Source: Escherichia coli DSM 30083 = JCM 1649 = ATCC 11775 (GTDB lineage: Bacteria > Pseudomonadota > Gammaproteobacteria > Enterobacterales > Enterobacteriaceae). Taken from it: a DNA stretch of 64,000 bases. The stretch is taken from positions 1,612,001-1,676,000 of the forward strand of contig NZ_CP033092.2 of the NCBI RefSeq assembly GCF_003697165.2, in the 5' to 3' direction. The notes under the pieces are model-generated. The model made no database searches and was not told the DNA's origin. It saw only the letters and a program-made list of their open reading frames with translations. Of the stretch, positions 9,247-18,540 are shown one piece after another (positions within the stretch are counted from its first letter, which is position 1; each line of letters opens with the position of its first letter). The translations under genes were made by a program, and so were the position numbers.

Positions 9247-9846
9247 TTACAGCGGTGAATCCTGGCTAATCTCATCGAGCGAAAGATGGAAGCTGGGAAC
9301 AAATACTTCCATGAAGTAGTCCATCTCCTGGCTGCGGCGCGCTTCAAGCGTCGCTTCCAGTCGCGTTTTTGCCAGCAAGAATTCATTATTTCCGGCCGCA
9401 AGTTCTTCCAGGCATTTCAGATATGCACACAGTGCATCTGCCTGTTTCACCAGCGATTTTTCTTCATCGCTATATGCATGCTCGTCAATTAACGGCGCAA
9501 AGATATCCTGCAGCTCTTCCGGAACCATATCGACCAGTTTTTGCTGAGCGATTTTTTCAATAGCCTTGTATTCCTGAGCGATTTGCGAATTGAAGTATTT
9601 CACCGGAGTAGGGAGATCTCCGGTGAGCACTTCTGAAGCATCGTGGTACATCGCCAGTAAAGCGATACGTTCGGCGTTGACATTACCGCCAAATTTACGA
9701 TTTTTGATAGCTGCCAGCGCATGGGCGACCATCGCTACCTGCAAACTGTGTTCGGACACATTTTCCGTCCGCACGTTGCGCATTAGCGGCCAGCGGTTAA
9801 TGAGTTTCAGGCGGGAGAGATGGGCAAAAAAATGGCTCTGTTTCAT
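9247..9846 (-). CDS. yfbR: 5'-deoxynucleotidase YfbR
   Basis: YfbR is an HD-domain phosphohydrolase that removes the phosphate from deoxyribonucleoside 5'-monophosphates and helps in dNTP salvage and dUMP production. The metal-binding residues are visible: His33 in EHSLQVA, His68-Asp69 with Glu72 in MYHDASEVLTGD, and a later Asp in VKQADAL (about 137). The 199-residue length is standard and the whole protein is one HD domain. It lies 83 bp downstream of alaA on the same strand, with a hairpin between. Confidence 0.95.
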   Translation of the reverse strand: MKQSHFFAHLSRLKLINRWPLMRNVRTENVSEHSLQVAMVAHALAAIKNRKFGGNVNAERIALLAMYHDASEVLTGDLPTPVKYFNSQIAQEYKAIEKIAQQKLVDMVPEELQDIFAPLIDEHAYSDEEKSLVKQADALCAYLKCLEELAAGNNEFLLAKTRLEATLEARRSQEMDYFMEVFVPSFHLSLDEISQDSPL

Positions 9847-9893
9847 AGTGACCTTACGTATGATGACATCATCAGGTCATTGTGGCGGGATAA

Positions 9894-9920
9894 CACTGCC
9901 GGATGCAATCTCCGGCAGTG
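9894..9920. repeat. REP-like hairpin between alaA and yfbR
   Basis: A perfect 10-bp inverted repeat (CACTGCCGGA / TCCGGCAGTG) with a 7-nt loop. There is no T run, so it resembles a half-REP stabiliser more than a terminator. Confidence 0.6.
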
Positions 9921-9929
9921 AAATTAAGA

Positions 9930-11147
9930 TTACAGCTGATGATAACCAGAAAGGAAACGCGCGAACTTGCTCAAAGACAGCTCGATATCATCGACACGCG
10001 GTAGCGTGACAATGCGGAAGTGATCCGGCCACGGCCAGTTGAATGCCGTCCCTTGCACCAACAGGACTTTTTCCTGCAACAGGAAATCCAGCACCATTTT
10101 CTGATCGTCGTGAATGTTAAAGCGTTTGGCGTCGATTTTCGGGAACATATACAGCGCACCACGAGGTTTCACGCAGGAAACGCCCGGAATATCGTTGATC
10201 AATTCCCACGCGCGGTTACGCTGCTCATAAAGACGACCGCCAGGGGTAATAAATTCACTGATGCTCTGATAACCACCCAGTGCGGTCTGAATGGCGTGTT
10301 GCGCAGGAACGTTAGCACACAGGCGCATTGAAGCCAGCATTTCCAGACCTTCGATGTAACCTTTGGCGTGTTTTTTCGGCCCGTTCAACACCATCCACCC
10401 CTGACGGAAGCCTGCAACGCGGTACGTTTTCGACAGTCCGTTAAAGGTAATGGTCAGCAGGTCAGGTGCCAGCGGCGCAATGGAGTGATGCTCAGCGTCG
10501 TCGTAGAGAATTTTGTCATAAATTTCATCGGCGAAGATAATGAGATTATGCTGACGTGCAATCTCCACAATCTCCATTAAAAGCTCTTTGGAATATACCG
10601 CGCCGGTTGGGTTATTTGGGTTGATAATAACGATCCCACGCGTACGAGGCGTAATTTTAGCGCGAATATCATCGAGGTCTGGGAACCAGTCAGAGGATTC
10701 ATCGCAAAGATAATGCACCGCTTTACCGCTGGAGAGCGAAACCGCTGCGGTCCATAGTGGGTAATCAGGTGCAGGAACCAACATTTCGTCCCCGCTGTTC
10801 AGCAATGCCTGCATTGCCTGAACGATAAGCTCCGATACACCATTGCCGATGTAAATATCTTCCACGGTAACATCACGCATGCCACGAGCCTGGTAGTGCT
10901 GCATGATGGCTTTACGCGCGGAGTAAAGACCTTTGGAATCGCAATACCCTTGAGCGGTAGGCAGGTTGCGTATCACGTCAACGAGAATTTCATCTGGCGC
11001 GTCAAAACCGAACGGGGCAGGGTTGCCGATGTTCAGTTTCAGTACCTTGTTACCTTCTTCTTCCAGGCGTTTTGCTTCTTTCAGCACCGGACCACGGATG
11101 TCATAACAGACATTCTCTAATTTGCTGGATTTTTCAATGGGGGACAT
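9930..11147 (-). CDS. alaA: Glutamate-pyruvate aminotransferase AlaA
   Basis: AlaA (formerly YfbQ) is a PLP-dependent transaminase that makes alanine from pyruvate and glutamate, one of the main alanine-synthesising enzymes of E. coli. The 405-residue protein is a class I/II aminotransferase. The PLP-binding lysine lies in NGLSKTYRVAGFRQGW (near residue 240); NPNNPTGAVY and FADEIYDKI are the cofactor-contact motifs. The start at 11147 follows AAGG 9 nt upstream. The monocistronic or alaA-yfbR transcript must start in the 919-bp gap shared with lrhA. Confidence 0.96.
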   Translation of the reverse strand: MSPIEKSSKLENVCYDIRGPVLKEAKRLEEEGNKVLKLNIGNPAPFGFDAPDEILVDVIRNLPTAQGYCDSKGLYSARKAIMQHYQARGMRDVTVEDIYIGNGVSELIVQAMQALLNSGDEMLVPAPDYPLWTAAVSLSSGKAVHYLCDESSDWFPDLDDIRAKITPRTRGIVIINPNNPTGAVYSKELLMEIVEIARQHNLIIFADEIYDKILYDDAEHHSIAPLAPDLLTITFNGLSKTYRVAGFRQGWMVLNGPKKHAKGYIEGLEMLASMRLCANVPAQHAIQTALGGYQSISEFITPGGRLYEQRNRAWELINDIPGVSCVKPRGALYMFPKIDAKRFNIHDDQKMVLDFLLQEKVLLVQGTAFNWPWPDHFRIVTLPRVDDIELSLSKFARFLSGYHQL

Positions 11148-12066
11148 GAATCTTGACCTTTTTTGCTGTTATCGCCACTCCCTGCCGTGGAAGTCAGCTT
11201 AGAACAATGTACTCCCCCAGGACGGTGTTTTGAAGGTCTGCAGAATAAGATTTTGCCAGAGGGGAAGGCTCGATTGTGCTGTTAATAACTTAATAATGGC
11301 AAAATAATGAGGTGCATATGCTTAATAAGTAATGTTATGTAGTGAATTGTTCTGATTCTTAATTGTAAGTGTGGTTTTTTTATCTGTAAGATGATTGTGT
11401 GAAAATGCCTCGTTTAAGAATTCACTACTGAATCGCGATGATGATATTTCCGCATTACGGAGAGTTTAACAGCGTGATGATTTCCGAGGTGTCACAATGG
11501 GGGCAAGGCGTGAAACTATTGTTAAGCGGAATTAATGAATGGGGATGATGCTAATTAATTATTATTTAATATTCAAAAAGGTTTTGTTGTGCTTATTAAT
11601 AATAGAAGATTACTTTGCCTAACATAACATAACTTTGCATCAGATAATTCGCAATGACCCTTATAAATAAAAGGTTTTTGGGGTAAAATGCTTGCATAAA
11701 TGACGGATCCCTGCTCTTGATGCCGCCTCACCATTGCTGTTTGTACGTGTTCGCGTATGACCAGCGATGCTGTACGAGAGTGGAACAAGGACTCACATTT
11801 ACATTTATACAAACACGCGCATGTCATAAATAGAAAAGAGTGAGTAACTTAATAGATATGCGATCCCTGAAGATATATTCTGTGATCTACTTCAGGCATT
11901 ATAACGGAACAATGTGAGTCACTTTTTTAGTGCAACTCATATGCATTTTTACTTTCGTCCGGGTTCCGGATGAAACTGCCAGGGAGGCACATTACAAATG
12001 GAATTGCTTGTTTGTGTGTGCACAGCATTAACCAGCTCAGTATGAGCCGCCAGTAAGTGATAATAT
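11148..12066. promoter_or_regulatory. alaA-lrhA intergenic region with long lrhA leader
   Basis: This 919-bp gap contains no convincing coding sequence. The part from about 11280 to 11680 is strongly AT-rich, as expected for a region bound by H-NS-like proteins. A TAAAAT at 11684-11689 would give an lrhA transcript start near 11696, about 370 nt before the ATG, which agrees with the long leader I recall being reported for lrhA. Two inverted repeats lie inside that leader: CCTGAAG/CTTCAGG (11866-11896), and a 10-bp stem at 11953-11975 with one G-U pair and a 3-nt loop. Confidence 0.6.
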
Positions 12067-13005
12067 ATGATAAGTGCAAATCGTCCGATAATTAACCTCG
12101 ACCTCGATCTGCTGAGAACATTTGTTGCTGTTGCCGATCTGAACACTTTTGCTGCCGCAGCTGCCGCTGTGTGTCGTACTCAGTCCGCCGTAAGTCAGCA
12201 AATGCAGCGTCTGGAACAACTCGTTGGGAAAGAACTGTTCGCTCGTCACGGTCGCAACAAACTGTTAACTGAACATGGCATTCAACTTCTTGGTTACGCC
12301 AGGAAAATCCTGCGTTTTAATGATGAGGCCTGCTCATCATTAATGTTCAGTAATCTTCAGGGCGTGTTAACTATCGGTGCTTCAGATGAATCTGCCGATA
12401 CGATCTTACCTTTCCTGTTAAATCGCGTGAGTTCGGTTTATCCGAAACTAGCGCTGGATGTCCGCGTTAAACGTAATGCCTACATGGCAGAAATGCTGGA
12501 ATCCCAGGAAGTGGATTTGATGGTAACCACCCATCGTCCTTCTACCTTTAAGGCATTGAACCTGCGTACCTCGCCAACACACTGGTACTGCGCAGCGGAA
12601 TACGTATTGCAAAAAGGTGAGCCGATCCCTCTTGTGTTGCTGGATGATCCAAGTCCGTTTCGCGATATGGTGCTGGCGACGCTTAATAAAGCAGATATTC
12701 CCTGGCGACTGGCTTATGTCGCCTCGACGCTTCCGGCCGTTCGTGCGGCAGTGAAAGCCGGTCTTGGCGTGACGGCAAGGCCGGTCGAGATGATGAGTCC
12801 GGACCTGCGTGTGCTGAGTGGAGTAGATGGCTTACCGCCGCTACCTGATACCGAATATTTGCTGTGCTATGACCCGTCCAGTAATAATGAGCTGGCCCAG
12901 GTGATCTATCAGGCGATGGAGAGCTACCATAATCCGTGGCAATACAGCCCAATGTCTGCTCCGGAAGGAGATGACTCATTGTTGATTGAAAGGGATATCG
13001 AGTAA
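12067..13005 (+). CDS. lrhA: LysR-type regulator LrhA
   Basis: LrhA represses flagellar, motility and chemotaxis genes by acting on flhDC, and also affects type 1 fimbriae and RpoS translation. It is a 312-residue LysR-type protein. The N-terminal winged helix-turn-helix covers about residues 12-70 (DLDLLRTFVAVADLNTFAAA and the recognition helix with RTQSAVSQQMQRLE). The effector-binding domain fills the rest. It stands alone, between a long 5' leader and a strong terminator, upstream of nuoA; the leader suggests autoregulation and post-transcriptional control. Confidence 0.97.
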   Translation: MISANRPIINLDLDLLRTFVAVADLNTFAAAAAAVCRTQSAVSQQMQRLEQLVGKELFARHGRNKLLTEHGIQLLGYARKILRFNDEACSSLMFSNLQGVLTIGASDESADTILPFLLNRVSSVYPKLALDVRVKRNAYMAEMLESQEVDLMVTTHRPSTFKALNLRTSPTHWYCAAEYVLQKGEPIPLVLLDDPSPFRDMVLATLNKADIPWRLAYVASTLPAVRAAVKAGLGVTARPVEMMSPDLRVLSGVDGLPPLPDTEYLLCYDPSSNNELAQVIYQAMESYHNPWQYSPMSAPEGDDSLLIERDIE

Positions 13006-13049
13006 TCGACGGACGATAGATAATTCCTGAGACAATAGTGTAAAAACGA

Positions 13050-13088
13050 ACCGCTGGGTTTATTTTAAACCCCAGCGGCTTTTTTTTA
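13050..13088 (+). terminator. Terminator after lrhA
   Basis: CCGCTGGG (13051-13058) pairs with CCCAGCGG (13071-13078), extended by GTTTA/TAAAC pairing, followed by eight T. Confidence 0.92.
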
Positions 13089-13633
13089 GTAAAAAGCTTT
13101 CCTCGTATCGTGCAGAACGCACAAAACTGTTCATTTTTCAATCACCAGAGATTCACGCCCCGTACGCACAAATAATCACCTGAAAAAAATCTCCTGCTAC
13201 AATAATGTTAAAAAATACGTGAATTTGTTGCTGCATTTTTGTTATAGAATGACAAAAGCGTGTCACAGATCAAGAAAATACTCTCTTTTGGGGGGAGGAA
13301 TCGACACAAATTCCTGTCAAAATAGACCCGTATTTTTTCCATTGCTTCACAACGGACACGATTCAACAACATCTAATTTTCCTGGAGTCGTCAATGATCT
13401 GGGGAGAAAGGGCGCCAAATGCAAATGTTGTTGTCATTGTGTAAATCAGTGTGAAGAAACCTTTGTTAAAGTTGACAAAAGGTTATAGAAAGGAGTAAAA
13501 GACCACATCAATTAGCTGTATAAAATAGTTTCTGCAGTTATTGTAAGGTTTTTTTATTCCTCCCCATGAATCGATGTGGCGTCCATCTGCCGTAAAGAGC
13601 AGAGAATCAGGCGCTACTTTTGATGAGTAAGCA
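13089..13633 (+). promoter_or_regulatory. nuo operon promoter and leader region
   Basis: These 545 bp hold no credible gene. Promoter-like pieces include TACAAT at 13198-13203 and TTGACA at 13472-13477 with TAAAAG at 13496-13501. The element AGGAAT-N7-ATTCCT lies near 13296-13315. The motif TTATAGAA occurs twice (about 13242 and 13482), each next to GACAAAA. In E. coli nuo transcription starts hundreds of bases upstream of nuoA and responds to ArcA, NarL, FNR, IHF and Fis; I cannot place those sites individually. Confidence 0.5.
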
Positions 13634-14077
13634 ATGAGTATGTCAACATCCACTGAAGTCATCGCTCATCACTGGGCATTCGCTATCTTTCTTATCGTTG
13701 CCATTGGCCTGTGTTGCCTGATGCTGGTAGGCGGTTGGTTTTTAGGCGGTCGCGCACGCGCGAGGTCAAAAAACGTTCCGTTTGAATCCGGTATCGACTC
13801 GGTCGGCTCCGCCCGCTTACGCCTGTCCGCCAAGTTTTATCTGGTGGCCATGTTCTTCGTTATCTTCGACGTTGAAGCGCTGTATCTGTTCGCATGGTCA
13901 ACCTCTATCCGCGAAAGCGGCTGGGTAGGCTTTGTGGAAGCTGCAATTTTTATTTTTGTGTTACTGGCAGGTCTGGTTTATCTGGTGCGTATTGGCGCGC
14001 TGGACTGGACGCCCGCGCGTTCACGCCGCGAGCGTATGAACCCGGAAACGAACAGTATCGCTAATCGTCAACGCTAA
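13634..14077 (+). CDS. nuoA: Complex I subunit NuoA
   Basis: NuoA is a membrane subunit of NADH:quinone oxidoreductase (ND3 homologue) at the junction of the membrane and peripheral arms. The 147-residue protein has three hydrophobic segments (about 15-38, 67-89 and 98-118). The long loop between the first two, containing [20 protein letters not shown], is the conserved ND3 loop that takes part in coupling. The start at 13634 has only a weak ribosome binding site (GATGAG). It is the first gene of the nuo operon, 15 bp ahead of nuoB. Confidence 0.98.
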
Positions 14078-14092
14078 CCGCGAGGCATTAAG

Positions 14093-14755
14093 ATGGATTA
14101 TACGCTCACCCGCATAGATCCCAACGGTGAGAATGACCGTTACCCCCTGCAAAAGCAGGAGATCGTAACCGACCCTCTGGAGCAAGAAGTTAACAAAAAC
14201 GTGTTTATGGGCAAGCTCAATGACATGGTTAACTGGGGTCGTAAAAACTCAATTTGGCCGTATAACTTCGGTCTTTCCTGCTGTTACGTTGAGATGGTGA
14301 CTTCGTTTACCGCGGTGCATGACGTGGCGCGTTTTGGCGCTGAAGTATTGCGTGCTTCGCCGCGTCAGGCTGACCTGATGGTGGTTGCAGGAACCTGCTT
14401 TACCAAAATGGCACCGGTTATTCAGCGTTTGTATGACCAGATGCTGGAACCAAAATGGGTTATCTCAATGGGTGCCTGTGCCAACTCCGGCGGTATGTAC
14501 GATATTTATTCCGTTGTGCAGGGCGTTGATAAATTCATCCCGGTTGATGTGTATATCCCGGGCTGTCCGCCGCGTCCTGAAGCGTACATGCAGGCACTGA
14601 TGCTGTTGCAGGAATCTATCGGTAAAGAACGTCGTCCGCTCTCCTGGGTGGTTGGCGATCAGGGCGTTTATCGCGCCAATATGCAATCAGAGCGCGAACG
14701 CAAGCGCGGTGAACGCATTGCCGTTACCAACCTGCGTACACCTGACGAGATTTAA
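14093..14755 (+). CDS. nuoB: Complex I subunit NuoB
   Basis: NuoB (PSST homologue) binds the terminal iron-sulfur cluster N2, which passes electrons to quinone. The cluster ligands are visible: the unusual adjacent pair in GLSCCYVEM (about 63-64), GTCFTKM (about 129) and PGCPPRPE (about 158). It is 220 residues long and lies on the cytoplasmic side next to NuoCD and NuoH. A 93-bp gap with nested inverted repeats separates it from nuoC, the second-largest gap inside the operon. Confidence 0.98.
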
Positions 14756-14762
14756 TTTGCGC

Positions 14763-14829
14763 CTGTCGGCAAAGGGAATTTTCTTCGCTTATTCCTAAAT
14801 CTATTTCGCGAAGCTTACTGCGCCGACAG
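14763..14829 (+). other. Nested stem-loops in the nuoB-nuoC gap
   Basis: An outer perfect 8-bp pair (CTGTCGGC at 14763-14770, GCCGACAG at 14822-14829) encloses an inner 6-bp pair (CTTCGC at 14783-14788, GCGAAG at 14808-14813). The structure ends 20-30 nt before the nuoCD start, so it could affect mRNA processing or nuoCD translation. Confidence 0.5.
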
Positions 14830-14848
14830 TCACCACGGACCATTTGCA

Positions 14849-16651
14849 ATGGTGAACAATATGACCGACTTAACCGCGCAAGAACCCGCCTGGCAGACCC
14901 GCGATCATCTTGATGATCCGGTGATTGGCGAACTGCGCAACCGTTTTGGGCCGGATGCCTTTACTGTTCAGGCGACTCGCACCGGGGTTCCCGTTGTGTG
15001 GATCAAGCGTGAACAATTACTGGAAGTGGGCGATTTCTTAAAGAAACTGCCGAAACCTTACGTCATGCTGTTTGACTTACACGGCATGGACGAACGTCTG
15101 CGCACACACCGCGAAGGGTTACCTGCCGCGGATTTTTCCGTTTTCTACCATCTGATTTCTATCGATCGTAACCGCGACATCATGCTGAAGGTGGCGCTGG
15201 CAGAAAACGACCTGCACGTACCGACCTTTACCAAATTATTCCCGAACGCTAACTGGTATGAGCGTGAAACCTGGGATCTATTTGGCATTACATTCGACGG
15301 TCACCCGAACCTGCGCCGCATCATGATGCCGCAAACCTGGAAAGGTCACCCGCTGCGTAAAGATTACCCGGCGCGCGCTACCGAATTCTCGCCGTTTGAG
15401 CTGACCAAAGCCAAACAGGATCTGGAGATGGAAGCCCTGACCTTCAAACCGGAAGAGTGGGGGATGAAGCGCGGCACCGAAAATGAGGACTTCATGTTCC
15501 TCAACCTCGGTCCGAACCACCCGTCTGCGCACGGTGCTTTCCGTATCGTTTTGCAGCTTGATGGCGAAGAGATTGTCGACTGCGTACCAGACATCGGTTA
15601 CCACCACCGTGGTGCGGAGAAAATGGGCGAACGCCAGTCCTGGCACAGCTACATTCCGTATACCGACCGTATCGAATACCTCGGCGGCTGCGTTAACGAA
15701 ATGCCTTATGTGCTGGCGGTAGAGAAACTGGCTGGGATCACCGTGCCGGATCGCGTTAACGTCATTCGCGTAATGCTCTCCGAACTGTTCCGCATCAACA
15801 GTCACCTGCTGTATATCTCCACCTTTATTCAGGACGTCGGCGCGATGACGCCAGTGTTCTTCGCCTTTACCGATCGTCAGAAAATTTACGATCTGGTGGA
15901 AGCAATCACTGGTTTTCGTATGCACCCGGCGTGGTTCCGTATTGGCGGCGTAGCGCACGACCTGCCGCGCGGCTGGGATCGCCTGCTGCGTGAGTTCCTC
16001 GACTGGATGCCGAAACGTCTGGCGTCTTACGAGAAAGCGGCGCTGCAAAACACCATTCTGAAAGGTCGTTCCCAGGGCGTTGCCGCTTACGGCGCGAAAG
16101 AGGCGCTGGAGTGGGGCACCACCGGCGCGGGCCTGCGTGCCACCGGGATCGACTTCGACGTGCGTAAGGCGCGTCCTTATTCTGGCTATGAAAACTTCGA
16201 CTTCGAAATTCCGGTGGGCGGTGGTGTTTCTGACTGCTACACCCGCGTAATGCTGAAAGTAGAAGAGTTGCGCCAGAGTCTGCGTATTCTTGAGCAGTGC
16301 CTCAACAACATGCCGGAAGGCCCGTTCAAAGCGGATCACCCGCTGACCACGCCGCCGCCGAAAGAGCGCACGCTGCAACATATCGAAACCCTGATCACCC
16401 ACTTCCTGCAAGTGTCGTGGGGTCCGGTGATGCCTGCCAATGAATCCTTCCAGATGGTTGAGGCGACCAAGGGGATCAACAGTTACTACCTGACCAGCGA
16501 CGGCAGCACCATGAGTTATCGCACCCGTATCCGTACGCCGAGTTATGCGCATTTGCAGCAAATTCCGGCGGCGATCCGCGGCAGCCTGGTGTCTGACCTG
16601 ATTGTTTATCTGGGCAGTATCGATTTTGTTATGTCAGATGTGGACCGCTAA
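14849..16651 (+). CDS. nuoC: Complex I fused subunit NuoCD
   Basis: This 600-residue protein fuses the 30-kDa (NuoC, about 1-195) and 49-kDa (NuoD, about 210-600) subunits, a fusion typical of enterobacteria. The D part resembles the large subunit of NiFe hydrogenases without the metal ligands and forms the quinone pocket with Nuo[16 protein letters not shown] and [11 protein letters not shown] are its signatures. ATG codons at 14849 and 14861 are both possible; the second (MTDLTAQEP) would give 596 residues and has a GGTG 7 nt upstream. It ends 2 bp before nuoE. Confidence 0.96.
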
Positions 16652-16653
16652 TT

Positions 16654-17154
16654 ATGCACGAGAATCAACAACCACAAACCGAGGCTTTTGAGCTGAGTGC
16701 GGCAGAGCGTGAAGCGATTGAGCACGAGATGCACCACTACGAAGACCCGCGTGCGGCGTCCATTGAAGCGCTGAAAATCGTTCAGAAGCAGCGTGGCTGG
16801 GTGCCGGATGGCGCGATCCACGCGATCGCCGATGTGCTGGGTATTCCGGCGAGCGACGTCGAAGGCGTGGCAACGTTTTATAGCCAGATCTTCCGTCAGC
16901 CAGTAGGCCGCCATGTGATCCGTTATTGCGACAGCGTGGTCTGTCACATCAACGGTTACCAGGGTATTCAGGCGGCGCTGGAGAAAAAACTGAACATCAA
17001 ACCAGGGCAAACGACATTTGACGGTCGCTTCACGCTGCTGCCAACTTGCTGCCTGGGGAACTGTGATAAAGGGCCAAACATGATGATCGATGAGGACACT
17101 CACGCGCATCTGACCCCGGAAGCGATCCCTGAACTGCTGGAGCGGTATAAATGA
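16654..17154 (+). CDS. nuoE: Complex I subunit NuoE
   Basis: NuoE (24-kDa homologue, thioredoxin-like fold) carries the binuclear cluster N1a in the NADH-dehydrogenase module with NuoF and NuoG. Its four ligands are in CDSVVC (about 92 and 97) and LPTCCLGNC (about 133 and 137). At 166 residues it is of normal length. Its stop overlaps the nuoF start by 4 nt (ATGA), indicating translational coupling. Confidence 0.98.
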   Translation: MHENQQPQTEAFELSAAEREAIEHEMHHYEDPRAASIEALKIVQKQRGWVPDGAIHAIADVLGIPASDVEGVATFYSQIFRQPVGRHVIRYCDSVVCHINGYQGIQAALEKKLNIKPGQTTFDGRFTLLPTCCLGNCDKGPNMMIDEDTHAHLTPEAIPELLERYK

Positions 17155-18488
17155 AAAACATTATCCGTACTCCCGAAACGCATCCGCTGACCTGGCGTCT
17201 GCGCGATGACAAACAGCCAGTGTGGCTGGACGAATATCGCAGCAAAAACGGTTACGAAGGCGCGCGTAAGGCGCTGACCGGGTTGTCTCCGGACGAAATC
17301 GTTAATCAGGTAAAAGACTCTGGTCTGAAAGGGCGCGGTGGCGCAGGCTTCTCGACTGGCCTGAAGTGGAGCCTGATGCCGAAAGACGAATCCATGAATA
17401 TCCGTTACCTACTGTGTAACGCCGATGAAATGGAGCCGGGCACCTATAAAGACCGTCTGCTGATGGAGCAACTGCCGCACCTGCTGGTGGAAGGCATGCT
17501 CATCTCCGCGTTTGCGCTGAAAGCTTACCGTGGCTATATCTTCCTGCGCGGCGAATATATCGAAGCGGCAGTGAATCTACGCCGTGCCATTGCCGAAGCC
17601 ACCGAAGCGGGTCTGCTTGGCAAAAACATTATGGGAACAGGTTTTGATTTCGAACTGTTCGTCCATACCGGGGCAGGGCGCTACATCTGCGGTGAAGAAA
17701 CAGCGTTAATCAACTCCCTGGAAGGGCGTCGCGCTAACCCACGCTCGAAACCGCCCTTCCCGGCAACCTCCGGTGCATGGGGTAAACCAACCTGCGTTAA
17801 CAACGTCGAAACCCTGTGTAACGTTCCGGCGATCCTCGCTAACGGCGTGGAGTGGTATCAGAACATCTCGAAAAGTAAAGATGCTGGCACCAAGCTGATG
17901 GGCTTCTCTGGTCGGGTGAAAAATCCGGGTCTGTGGGAACTGCCGTTCGGCACCACCGCACGCGAGATCCTCGAAGACTACGCCGGTGGTATGCGTGACG
18001 GTCTGAAATTCAAAGCCTGGCAGCCAGGCGGCGCGGGGACTGACTTCCTGACCGAAGCGCACCTTGACCTGCCGATGGAATTCGAAAGTATCGGTAAAGC
18101 GGGAAGCCGTCTGGGTACGGCGCTGGCGATGGCGGTTGACCACGAGATCAACATGGTGTCGCTGGTGCGTAACCTGGAAGAGTTTTTCGCCCGTGAGTCC
18201 TGCGGCTGGTGTACGCCATGTCGCGACGGTCTGCCGTGGAGCGTGAAAATTCTACGTGCGCTGGAGCGTGGCGAAGGCCAGCCGGGCGATATCGAAACAC
18301 TTGAGCAACTGTGTCGATTCTTAGGCCCGGGTAAAACTTTCTGTGCCCACGCACCTGGTGCAGTGGAGCCGTTACAGAGCGCCATCAAATATTTCCGCGA
18401 AGAATTTGAGGCGGGAATCAAACAGCCGTTCAGCAATACCCATTTGATTAATGGGATTCAGCCGAACCTGCTGAAAGAGCGCTGGTAA
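17151..18488 (+). CDS. nuoF: Complex I NADH-binding subunit NuoF
   Basis: NuoF (51-kDa homologue) oxidises NADH through FMN and passes electrons to cluster N3. The glycine-rich nucleotide/flavin loop GLKGRGGAGFSTGLKWS lies near residues 58-75, and a second glycine-rich loop near residue 175 includes TGAGRYICGEETALI. The 4Fe-4S ligands are in ESCGWCTPCRDG and a later cysteine in KTFCAHAPG. The protein has 445 residues. A 17-nt perfect hairpin follows in the 46-bp gap to nuoG. Confidence 0.98.
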   Translation: MKNIIRTPETHPLTWRLRDDKQPVWLDEYRSKNGYEGARKALTGLSPDEIVNQVKDSGLKGRGGAGFSTGLKWSLMPKDESMNIRYLLCNADEMEPGTYKDRLLMEQLPHLLVEGMLISAFALKAYRGYIFLRGEYIEAAVNLRRAIAEATEAGLLGKNIMGTGFDFELFVHTGAGRYICGEETALINSLEGRRANPRSKPPFPATSGAWGKPTCVNNVETLCNVPAILANGVEWYQNISKSKDAGTKLMGFSGRVKNPGLWELPFGTTAREILEDYAGGMRDGLKFKAWQPGGAGTDFLTEAHLDLPMEFESIGKAGSRLGTALAMAVDHEINMVSLVRNLEEFFARESCGWCTPCRDGLPWSVKILRALERGEGQPGDIETLEQLCRFLGPGKTFCAHAPGAVEPLQSAIKYFREEFEAGIKQPFSNTHLINGIQPNLLKERW

Positions 18489-18505
18489 CCGAATTTCGAT
18501 TAACG

Positions 18506-18522
18506 CTCAGTCTCTGACTGAG
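18506..18522 (+). other. Hairpin in the nuoF-nuoG gap
   Basis: A perfect 7-bp inverted repeat (CTCAGTC-TCT-GACTGAG) lies about 20 nt before the nuoG start. There is an A run but no T run after it, so it is not a terminator; it may be a processing or translation-control element. Confidence 0.5.
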
Positions 18523-18540
18523 AAAACTGGAAGCATGCTA

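Noticed and set aside
11573..11827. 84-codon minus-strand open frame in the alaA-lrhA gap
   Set aside because: AT-rich chance frame overlapping the lrhA promoter, with no convincing start signal.
13219..13488. 89-codon Cys/His-containing open frame in the nuo leader
   Set aside because: No ribosome binding site, GTG start, unusual composition and no known relative; most likely chance.
15278..16561. 427-codon open frame opposite nuoCD
   Set aside because: Antisense shadow with no recognisable family and no start signal.
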